From a virus, in IMG/VR virus record IMGVR_UViG_3300024339_000062, positions 1 to 28,723 of that record: a DNA stretch of 28,723 bases, one strand, 5' to 3'. Below, piece by piece: positions 1-5,631 of the stretch. A model generated the notes under the pieces. It saw only the letters and a program-made list of their open reading frames with translations. It was not told the origin of the DNA and did no database searches. A program made the translations under genes and the position numbers. Numbering within the stretch: the first letter of the stretch is position 1; each line of letters begins with the position of its first letter.

Positions 1-141
1 GATTATATTTTAGACGGAAATCATAGGTTGCAAAAAGCTTATGATTTAAGTAAAAATAATAAAAAATATGAAAATATTAAAGTTAGCGTATTAGATTTGG
101 ATGATCCAAGAATTCCTGAAGAATTTGTAAGCATGTTTTGA
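1..141 (+). CDS. ParB-like domain protein, C-terminal fragment (partial at the 5' end)
   Basis: The window opens inside a plus-strand reading frame that runs from base 1 to a TGA at 139-141. Its 46 visible residues begin DYILDGNHRLQKAYDL. The LDGNHR element is the signature of the ParB/sulfiredoxin-type fold, also found in phage ParB-like nucleases and modification proteins, where the Asn-His-Arg loop binds nucleotide. Only the end of the domain is visible, so partition protein, nuclease or other enzyme cannot be separated. The N-terminus lies outside the window, so it is unknown whether it carries the leader peptide seen on its neighbours. Genes of this kind are common in large phages. Confidence 0.6.
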   Translation, partial: DYILDGNHRLQKAYDLSKNNKKYENIKVSVLDLDDPRIPEEFVSMF

Positions 142-147
142 TTTGAC

Positions 148-179
148 TCGAGCTGGGTGTCTCTTGGGTCGCGACGTTT
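148..179 (+). repeat. 32-bp intergenic repeat, copy A
   Basis: Begins 6 bases after the stop codon of the upstream gene. It matches 915-946 at 29 of 32 positions, and all three differences are G-to-A. Similarity continues more loosely into the AT-rich stretch that follows, including a shared ATATATAGATT block. It contains the GC-rich core GAGCTGGGT and ends in CGACGTTT. No convincing conserved hairpin was found, so its role is open: 3' UTR element, recombination scar or regulatory site. Confidence 0.75.
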
Positions 180-253
180 GTTTTAGATGAACTTTATTTT
201 GTGATTTGATTGAATATATAGATTTGTATAGAAAATTAAACTGGAATTAACGT

Positions 254-313
254 ATGAATCGAAAAGATACAAAATTATTGGTTGATAGAATACGATTGGC
301 CGCACATATATAA
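254..313 (+). pseudogene. Orphan leader peptide (capsid-targeting-like), 19 codons
   Basis: A 19-codon frame encodes MNRKDTKLLVDRIRLAAHI and then stops at TAA 311-313. It resembles the N-terminus of the next gene (MKRNEYRLLVESWREVL), with the same M-x-R start and LLV-D/E core. The bases before its ATG (attaaac, then ttaacgtATG) closely match those before the gene at 2969. This looks like the surviving start of a leader-tagged gene whose payload has been deleted. No (L/I)-x-E site remains. A real mini-protein cannot be excluded. Confidence 0.5.
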
Positions 314-540
314 AATATTTTTTAATATTTGTGTGAAAGAACAAGTCTGAATGTATTGTGTATAGAGAGAAACGTGTGTTAAATAGTTTTCAGTGTGCAA
401 AACTGTTTTTCTGGATTTTGTGAAAAAACTTCGGGAGAAATTTCGGAAAGCTTTTTGATATATAAAATAAAAAATTTTCGAGCGAGAAAAATCTTGGTAA
501 ACTTTATATAATTAAACGTATTAAACAAGCGAGATTTAAA
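314..540. other. AT-rich non-coding stretch upstream of the first complete gene
   Basis: No coding frame of useful length was found on either strand here. It contains TATAAAAT-like boxes near 308-315 and 461-468, weak inverted repeats, and an attaaacgtattaaac segment just before the ATG at 541 that echoes the leaders of the 254 and 2969 frames. It may be a promoter region plus the decayed remains of the gene that began at 254. Confidence 0.4.
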
Positions 541-906
541 ATGAAAAGAAATGAATATAGGTTATTAGTTGAAAGTTGGCGTGAAGTTTTAAAAGAAGAT
601 GATTCGAAAGAAGATGATTCGAAAGAAGATGACTTATATGCGCCTATAGAAGAGCCTGACCAGTTAGATAGAGGTCTGGATTATGTAGAATCTCAAATAG
701 ATTACTTTAAAAAGTCGGATACTGAAAAGGAATTGATGTTGCAAAGATTTTGTGATATGTTTGGAGTGTCAAGAGAAGAGATTGAGGCATTTTTGGAGAA
801 TGTATTATTTGATGCAGGACATAATGTGGAAGGAAAAGAATTCGATTCAGAGCAGACACCTGATGATATGCCTTTGGACGATGATTTAGATGGTTATGAT
901 GGGTAG
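541..906 (+). CDS. Acidic protein with capsid-targeting-like leader
   Basis: Function not recognised. The 121-residue product begins MKRNEYRLLVESWREVLKED, a basic amphipathic helix ending in L17-K18-E19, a candidate prohead-protease site of the (L/I)-x-E type. Directly after it lies a DDSKE repeat made by a 15-bp DNA tandem. The middle (about residues 40-88) is predicted helical, with a compact FGVSREEIEAFL segment, and the tail is very acidic (PDDMPLDDDLDGYDG). The leader groups it with the other payload genes here. Small size and acidity would suit an internal head protein or a DNA mimic, but that is inference. The gene is followed by the second copy of the 32-bp intergenic repeat. Confidence 0.75.
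   Translation: MKRNEYRLLVESWREVLKEDDSKEDDSKEDDLYAPIEEPDQLDRGLDYVESQIDYFKKSDTEKELMLQRFCDMFGVSREEIEAFLENVLFDAGHNVEGKEFDSEQTPDDMPLDDDLDGYDG
592..632 (+). repeat. 15-bp in-frame tandem repeat
   Basis: The unit gatgattcgaaagaa occurs at 598-612 and 613-627, with partial units on each side, giving the acidic DDSKE repeat directly after the leader peptide. The copies are identical, so this is a recent slippage expansion and its copy number probably varies between relatives. Confidence 0.85.
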
Positions 907-914
907 AGTTTTGG

Positions 915-946
915 TCGAGCTGGGTATCTCTTGAGTCACGACGTTT
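915..946 (+). repeat. 32-bp intergenic repeat, copy B
   Basis: Second copy of the element at 148-179 (29 of 32 identical), beginning 8 bases after the stop codon of the 121-residue gene. As in copy A, it is followed by an AT-rich tract holding a TATATAGATT-like block before the next gene. Confidence 0.75.
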
Positions 947-995
947 ACTTCTGGTTGTTTTAATTTTGTATTTTGATATTATATATAGATTATAG

Positions 996-1003
996 TATAA
1001 AGA
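996..1003 (+). promoter_or_regulatory. TATAAAGA box, possible T4-type late promoter
   Basis: TATAAAGA lies 10 bases before the ATG at 1014. It resembles the T4 late-promoter consensus TATAAATA, but such boxes are expected by chance in DNA this AT-rich. Confidence 0.25.
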
Positions 1004-1013
1004 TAAGAGAATT

Positions 1014-2927
1014 ATGAATTACGATTTATTAAAAAGTTATATTGTATCGAGTCTTAATGAAGTAAGAGGCGATTTGGCAAGAGACGATAATTTTATTAAA
1101 GAGTTATGTTCAATTGCAGGTTTGATGTTTTACAAAAGTTATATTAGTAACATAGAAGAAACAACAGTAAATTATGAGTATAAAAGAGATCCTAATGCGG
1201 AAAAGAGTCATTTAAGACCGATTGATTGGAAAAGACATAAACATATTAAAACAATAAAAAAGTGTATTGATGAAGCTTTGGAAGAAAGTAAAGAAAAATT
1301 AACTAGTTTAAATAGTGAAAATATATTTTCTATTGATGATACAAGCAATGAACATTATAGGTTATTCAGAGACAACATACCTTATGATGAGTATCATACC
1401 ATTACAAATACAAGTAATAACAAAAGGTTTAGTATATTAATTTACGATACTGAAAGTTTGCCTTTTATAGAAAAAGGAACTAAAGGAAAAATAAAAAGAT
1501 ATGATTCAAAAAGAGAGGATCTTTTTGGAAAGCAAGATATTAAGATTCATAAATATCTTGCTTTGTCATTTATTAGTTCTGGCGGGTCAAGCAAAGAGGA
1601 GCGTAAAATGTTTGACTCGAATTCAACCGCGACTTATAGTCCACTTTATAGAAAAAGGTTTTTAAACAAACCTGAGTCTATCTTTGTAAGCAGTGTAAGA
1701 TTGTTTTTTAATAATAAACATAATAGAAAATCATTTAAAGAATATATTGACACTCTAATTGGACTAACTTATACACATAGTAAAATGTGGGATCATGAGT
1801 TGATTAAAAAATATATTTTAGACATAGTTTCAAGTAAAGAAAGTAATTCTTCCTTAGAAGCGATAAGAAATGATCTTAGTCATGAAATAGTTCATATGAA
1901 ACAATACTTAAATAGTTTTAAAATAACAAAATATGATAAAAGATTTTTAGGTACGCATAGAAGATATGGTTTACCAGAAGTTCCTTTTAAAAAGAAAATG
2001 TATAAAGATGAAAGTGAAGGAAATTACTGGAGCGTTGGTTCAAGAAACCCACATAGAAATTCTGTAAGACATGAGATGCAACCTATTGAATTTTATGCAA
2101 GACTTTCAGACGAGTGGGAAAATTTGAAAAAAAGAATTAACCCGAAATTTAAATATAATTTAATTTTTAATATTAATAAACAAAAAATTGTATCATTAGA
2201 GGAAAGTGTTAATAAAGAAATAAATGAAATAATATTAGATTATAGAGAAGATTCATATTGGCTTAAGCATTTATTTAGCAGTGCAAGAAAACATTCTAAA
2301 AAAGCAAAAACTTATTATAAGAAAGCAATTCAAGAATTATACAAGTTATCAATTGAACATGTAAATAAAGTTGAAAAAGAATTAATTGATCTATACAGTA
2401 AAAACAAAGAAAAAGTTTTGTCAGATATTGAAAATAAAAAATATCATCATAGAGCTTTTTATATAACAAAAAATTACTTAGAAAAAATAAACAAAGTAGA
2501 ACATTATTCTGAGGTAGAGGATTCAGATAGAATTTATTACCATAATATTAATAAAGATTCTGAAAATAAAAATAAAAAAGCAAAAGATTCTTATGAATAT
2601 TCAAGTATAATAGAGTGGACAAAGGAAGATGTTGAAAATGCTGCTAATAGTAAAGAACATAATTTATCTAAAATTATAGATGATGATGATTGCAGTGTCT
2701 GGTGGTTAGATGAAATGGAAGGAATTATTCCTGAGATTATATACATGTTGGACGAAGATTATTTGGCAGAGCATGCAAAAGAATTATTAATTGTAATTAG
2801 AGAATTAATTATAAAAAAAGATTTGATTACACACAATGAAGATAAAAATAAACTAAAAATTAAAGATTATATTAAAGACGAATATCCTGATGTTTTCCAG
2901 ATATTGGCTTTGCCGACAGCTAATTAA
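1014..2927 (+). CDS. Putative zinc metallopeptidase-like protein with capsid-targeting-like leader
   Basis: The 637-residue product begins MNYDLLKSYIVSSLNEVRGD, with a predicted prohead-protease cut after L14-N15-E16. A HEIVH motif (H290, E291, H294) followed by a second Glu about 65 residues later in QPIEFYARL (E359) matches the gluzincin plan: two zinc-binding His, catalytic Glu, then a downstream Glu ligand. The rest is Lys-rich and mostly helical, with long charged segments and no clear second domain. Its position among other leader-tagged genes suggests a capsid-packaged enzyme that could act on host proteins or on the cell wall after ejection. The target is unknown. The peptidase call rests on the motif pair alone. 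Confidence 0.6.
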   Translation: MNYDLLKSYIVSSLNEVRGDLARDDNFIKELCSIAGLMFYKSYISNIEETTVNYEYKRDPNAEKSHLRPIDWKRHKHIKTIKKCIDEALEESKEKLTSLNSENIFSIDDTSNEHYRLFRDNIPYDEYHTITNTSNNKRFSILIYDTESLPFIEKGTKGKIKRYDSKREDLFGKQDIKIHKYLALSFISSGGSSKEERKMFDSNSTATYSPLYRKRFLNKPESIFVSSVRLFFNNKHNRKSFKEYIDTLIGLTYTHSKMWDHELIKKYILDIVSSKESNSSLEAIRNDLSHEIVHMKQYLNSFKITKYDKRFLGTHRRYGLPEVPFKKKMYKDESEGNYWSVGSRNPHRNSVRHEMQPIEFYARLSDEWENLKKRINPKFKYNLIFNINKQKIVSLEESVNKEINEIILDYREDSYWLKHLFSSARKHSKKAKTYYKKAIQELYKLSIEHVNKVEKELIDLYSKNKEKVLSDIENKKYHHRAFYITKNYLEKINKVEHYSEVEDSDRIYYHNINKDSENKNKKAKDSYEYSSIIEWTKEDVENAANSKEHNLSKIIDDDDCSVWWLDEMEGIIPEIIYMLDEDYLAEHAKELLIVIRELIIKKDLITHNEDKNKLKIKDYIKDEYPDVFQILALPTAN

Positions 2928-2968
2928 AGATATTTAGTTATAATATAGAATTAAACGAGAGTTAACGT

Positions 2969-3955
2969 ATGTTATTAGAAGTGTATATAAAAGATTTCTT
3001 GTTAGAAATTATGAATTCTAGTGATGGGTCTGAAATTGGCGTTATTGGTGAGAAGTTAGATAAAGTGAGTAAGGATTTAAGAGCTCATTTAGAAAGTGAT
3101 GATTATAGTGGGGGTATAGAAGATTTGCCTCATTATATTTATGGGGAGTTAGAGAATGTTGCATATAGTAATAAGCCGAGGATTGAGCTTTTAGATTCGG
3201 GTGCTTTTAGGAGTGGGTTTTCTATAAGCGGGAAGCTTTGGGTTTTAAAGATAGCAATGAACCCGATGGGCGCTGAAACTAATGGTAAAGAGATAAAAAT
3301 GTGTTTGGCTAAGGAACATAGTGGTGCAGCTTCAGATATATTTATTAAAGTTTTTGGGTATGATAGAGTCAATGAAAAGCCTTATTGGTATATTTGTGAA
3401 AAAGTTAGACCTTTGAGTGACATTGAAGATATAACAATATTGAAGAACGTTTTTCCTACGTTTTGGAACGTGTTAGATCATGGTGACAAAAATAGAGCAA
3501 AGAGTTCAGCAAAGAGTTTTAAAGAGTTTGTAGTTAGTACTATAATGATGTGTGTTTATATGACAAGGCTTCCTGAAATGAGGAGAAAGACATATCGTAA
3601 AGATGATGAAGAAAAGTATAGAGAGATGTTGATGTTTAACAGGAATTCTCCAGAAAGTCAAGGTAAAGAAGTTGCTAGTGACAAATTAAAAAAAGTTACT
3701 AGTAATTTTGATAATTCTGGTAAGTTAGATAGAATATTGCCAAAAATAAGTAATGTGATGTTTCATGATGCTGCTAGTAATTTTGCAAATGTTAAAGATA
3801 TAGAAGATGTAATGTTTTATGAAGATTTTAAAAGATTATCAGCTGCTTTTGGTTATATTAGTACAAGTGATATGCATGACGATAACTTTGGAGTAAAGAT
3901 TGTTGACAATCCTAGTCCAAGTGATATTGTTATATTAGATTTTGATATTATATAG
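2969..3955 (+). CDS. Protein kinase-like fold protein with capsid-targeting-like leader
   Basis: The 328-residue product starts MLLEVYIKDFLLEIMN, with candidate cut site L11-L12-E13. The body carries kinase landmarks in order. A Gly/Ser-rich loop (GAFRSGFS) is followed by WVLKIA with Lys94 in the ATP-binding position. A catalytic loop near the end reads SDMHDDNFGV, aligning with the D-x-H-x-x-N of aminoglycoside-phosphotransferase and HipA-like kinases (D301, H303, N306). DFD at 324-326 replaces the usual DFG, and the protein ends two residues later, so no activation-segment lobe exists. It may be an ATP-binding phosphotransferase or a pseudokinase. The leader implies packaging with the DNA. 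Its last codons are part of the 42-bp repeat repeated at 4580-4621. Confidence 0.6.
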   Translation: MLLEVYIKDFLLEIMNSSDGSEIGVIGEKLDKVSKDLRAHLESDDYSGGIEDLPHYIYGELENVAYSNKPRIELLDSGAFRSGFSISGKLWVLKIAMNPMGAETNGKEIKMCLAKEHSGAASDIFIKVFGYDRVNEKPYWYICEKVRPLSDIEDITILKNVFPTFWNVLDHGDKNRAKSSAKSFKEFVVSTIMMCVYMTRLPEMRRKTYRKDDEEKYREMLMFNRNSPESQGKEVASDKLKKVTSNFDNSGKLDRILPKISNVMFHDAASNFANVKDIEDVMFYEDFKRLSAAFGYISTSDMHDDNFGVKIVDNPSPSDIVILDFDII

Positions 3956-3970
3956 ATTTAGATTTTAAAG
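3929..3970 (+). repeat. 42-bp direct repeat, copy 1 (3' end of the kinase-like gene)
   Basis: Identical to 4580-4621. Copy 1 covers the final codons and stop of the kinase-like gene and continues to the ribosome-binding region of the Nudix gene. It overlaps the 64-bp repeat by 5 bases, forming a chimeric junction. Confidence 0.9.
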
Positions 3971-4029
3971 GAATTGTATAAATGAAAATAACAGAAAATG
4001 ATCTTAGGATCCTGATTAGAGAAGTATTA
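3966..4029 (+). repeat. 64-bp direct repeat, copy 1 (leader-peptide module)
   Basis: Identical to 4727-4790. It contains the ribosome-binding site (aaaggaattgtataaATG) and exactly the first 16 codons, MKITENDLRILIREVL. The identity stops at the codon 16/17 boundary, where the Nudix-specific sequence begins. Confidence 0.95.
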
Positions 4030-4554
4030 GCGTTTAGTGTAAAGGGTAAAGTGATGAGAAAAAATCCTACATTTTGGGGAACCGCAGGTGCAGGTATTCT
4101 TTTTGTGTGTGAAGAAGATAATACCGTTTTCCTAATGCACAGATCGAGAGATGTGGAACAGCCAGGCACATGGGGTATTCCTGGAGGTTCTGTAAAAGGT
4201 GAGGGTTTTTATGACTCTGGAATGAGTGCTGAAAGACCCACCGACGCTACTTTTTGGAAAGGTGCAAAAAAAGAAACCAAAGAAGAATGTGGAGACTTAC
4301 CCAACATGTCAAAGTCGGACATCATTGGATATATCGACTTTGTTTCGGGCAGCTTCATTTATCGAAACTTTATTGTGAGTTTGTCTCTTGAAGAAAAATT
4401 AGAATGGACATCTACAATTGAACTCAACTGGGAGAATGACACTTATGAGTGGATTTCTTTTGACGATGTAGATTCGTATAATCTGCACTTTGGTGTAGTC
4501 TATGTTTTAGATAACGATACCAATTTCCAAGATGCTTCTCAGTTAGATATCTGA
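3982..4554 (+). CDS. Nudix hydrolase fused to a capsid-targeting-like leader
   Basis: The 190-residue protein has the leader MKITENDLRILIREVL (candidate cut after I12-R13-E14), then a Nudix fold. The box begins with G68-x5-E74 (GIPGGSVKGEG) and ends in KKETKEECGD (about 97-105), matching RExxEExG with Arg replaced by Lys. About 15 extra residues (GFYDSGMSAERPTDATFW) separate the two halves, where the standard box has 7. Nudix enzymes hydrolyse nucleoside diphosphate derivatives; the substrate here is unknown. The body uses more C-ending codons than its neighbours (for example cccaccgacgct), suggesting foreign origin. It sits between direct repeats showing that leader and body were joined by a recent duplication. 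The start is set by AAAGGA upstream. Confidence 0.8.
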   Translation: MKITENDLRILIREVLAFSVKGKVMRKNPTFWGTAGAGILFVCEEDNTVFLMHRSRDVEQPGTWGIPGGSVKGEGFYDSGMSAERPTDATFWKGAKKETKEECGDLPNMSKSDIIGYIDFVSGSFIYRNFIVSLSLEEKLEWTSTIELNWENDTYEWISFDDVDSYNLHFGVVYVLDNDTNFQDASQLDI

Positions 4555-4579
4555 GTCCACAAGTTCACTGAGTTGATAT

Positions 4580-4621
4580 GTTATATTAGATTTTGATATT
4601 ATATAGATTTAGATTTTAAAG
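4580..4621 (+). repeat. 42-bp direct repeat, copy 2 (stranded kinase-gene 3' end)
   Basis: Exact copy of 3929-3970, now stranded 3' of the Nudix gene and coding for nothing. It is flanked on both sides by the 9-mer TGAGTTGAT (4569-4577 and 4622-4630), which may mark the recombination joint. Confidence 0.9.
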
Positions 4622-4710
4622 TGAGTTGATTTATGATATTAACTATCATATTACATGTTTTTGTATAATTGAGTACACTTTAATCAAATTTAATATAAAG
4701 TATATGTATA

Positions 4711-4718
4711 TATAAATT
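4711..4718 (+). promoter_or_regulatory. TATAAATT box upstream of the 107-residue gene
   Basis: Lies 24 bases before the ATG at 4743, close to the T4 late consensus TATAAATA. The spacing resembles that of the TATAAATA box before the helicase gene. A chance match is possible. Confidence 0.3.
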
Positions 4719-4726
4719 AATATTTA

Positions 4727-4790
4727 TAAAGGAATTGTATAAATGAAAATAACAGAAAATGATCTTAGGATCCTGATTAGAGAAGTATTA
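4727..4790 (+). repeat. 64-bp direct repeat, copy 2 (leader-peptide module)
   Basis: Exact copy of 3966-4029: ribosome-binding site plus 16 leader codons. In this gene the leader continues NEV and supplies an LNE site, so this copy is probably the donor. Confidence 0.95.
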
Positions 4791-5066
4791 AATGAAGTTG
4801 GTTCTGATTCTATTCACGTGTATAACAAGACTTCAAAGAGAATAAAAATAGGAGACATTTTTGAAGGTGATCCTATTAAAATTGGTGGTCAAGATATTCA
4901 AGATAATCAATACTATAAAGTTATAGGTGAAGATGTTCATGAAGAAATTAAAGGGTCACGTTCAACTACATTTAATGTTATTTTAGGTGTAATAGACGAT
5001 GAAAATAATATGTCTGGTGAAGTGTATTACTTCAAGCCAGAAAGTATCTCTAAAATAGAAGATTAA
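4743..5066 (+). CDS. Small unknown protein with capsid-targeting-like leader
   Basis: Function not recognised. The 107-residue protein begins MKITENDLRILIREVLNEV. Its first 16 residues are identical to the Nudix leader, and it has candidate cut sites at I12-R13-E14 and L16-N17-E18. The body looks beta-rich and is interrupted by short acidic turns (GDIFEGDPIKIGGQD, GVIDDENN), consistent with a small globular domain. The frame stays open after its TAA for another 34 codons before a TGA at 5169-5171, so the gene may have been longer. It is preceded by a good ribosome-binding site and a TATAAATT box. Confidence 0.75.
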   Translation: MKITENDLRILIREVLNEVGSDSIHVYNKTSKRIKIGDIFEGDPIKIGGQDIQDNQYYKVIGEDVHEEIKGSRSTTFNVILGVIDDENNMSGEVYYFKPESISKIED

Positions 5067-5171
5067 ATTAATAACCTTAATAACTATATTGGAATATATT
5101 CTGAAGTAGTGAACTATATCGAAGATTTAGAAAAAGATTTAGGTTATAATATTTTGAGCATAGCTCTGTGA
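5067..5171 (+). other. In-frame open extension after the 107-residue gene
   Basis: Directly after the TAA the same frame continues for 34 sense codons (INNLNNYIGIYSEVVNYIED and on) to TGA. The predicted peptide is amphipathic helical. It may be the former C-terminus cut off by a nonsense change, a readthrough extension, or chance. Confidence 0.3.
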
Positions 5172-5175
5172 TGTT

Positions 5176-5319
5176 TTAAACATTATTTAGTTTATTTATA
5201 GTTTTATGTATTCTTATCATTTCATCTTCATCGAAACAATTTCTATTGATAGCTTCTTGGAGACATCTAATAAGAATGTTTATACAAGTTAATTGTGTTT
5301 GTGTTATTGAGTAATGCAT
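5176..5319 (-). CDS. Possible 47-residue small protein
   Basis: A minus-strand frame with ATG at 5319 and TAA at 5176-5178 encodes a 47-residue protein. It begins MHYSITQTQLTCINILIRCL and continues as a Lys/Asn-rich helix with acidic patches (CFDEDEMIRIHK). It fills most of the gap between two plus-strand genes, and its composition looks protein-like. No strong ribosome-binding site precedes the ATG and no family was recognised. Confidence 0.35.
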   Translation of the reverse strand: MHYSITQTQLTCINILIRCLQEAINRNCFDEDEMIRIHKTINKLNNV

Positions 5320-5354
5320 GATATTTATCATATAAGAGTTTTAGTGAGTTTACA

Positions 5355-5600
5355 ATGTTTAAGAAAATAATGTTATGTGTTGTATTTTTTGTTGCATCTG
5401 CAGTTTCTTGTAGTAGAACGTATAAGAAGATTGATGAGTCAAAGTCTGAGTGTGAGCAGATTTTGAATGTAGTAACTGATTGTATGGGATTACATCGTGG
5501 TGCATTTGATCATATTGCTAATTGTGGTGATGCGTCAATAGAAAGAATAAAACAGTTAAGAAATTGTGATGATATATTAAATTATTTAGAAAATGATTAA
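5355..5600 (+). CDS. Small predicted Cys-rich lipoprotein
   Basis: The 81-residue product has a bacterial lipoprotein signal: basic start MFKK, hydrophobic stretch IMLCVVFFVASAV, and a lipobox-like AVSC with Cys19 as the likely lipidated residue. The mature part is helical, with Cys in CEQILNVVTDC, IANC and RNC spaced as paired helices might be. It lacks the leader of its neighbours and would be exported and anchored in the envelope of a Gram-negative host. Known phage lipoproteins include outer-membrane spanins and superinfection-exclusion proteins. Nothing here distinguishes these, and it is distant from the holin-like genes. The lipobox is imperfect, with Ala rather than Leu at -3. Confidence 0.6.
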   Translation: MFKKIMLCVVFFVASAVSCSRTYKKIDESKSECEQILNVVTDCMGLHRGAFDHIANCGDASIERIKQLRNCDDILNYLEND

Positions 5601-5631
5601 TATATTAGCTTAGAATTCAAGGATTAAATAA

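Noticed and set aside
148-179. CRISPR repeat or attachment site
   Set aside because: Only two copies about 770 bp apart, with no spacer structure, integrase or tRNA nearby.
475-500. Rho-independent terminator near attttcgagcgagaaaaat
   Set aside because: The stem needs a bulge, is short and lies in AT-rich DNA without a clear T-run.
3139-3372. Minus-strand frame inside the kinase-like gene
   Set aside because: Lies wholly within a gene with recognisable motifs and has no ribosome-binding site; a shadow frame.
3929-4790. Transposon or IS insertion as the source of the direct repeats
   Set aside because: No transposase and no terminal inverted repeats; the repeats carry gene-specific sequence (leader and kinase end), pointing to duplication by recombination.
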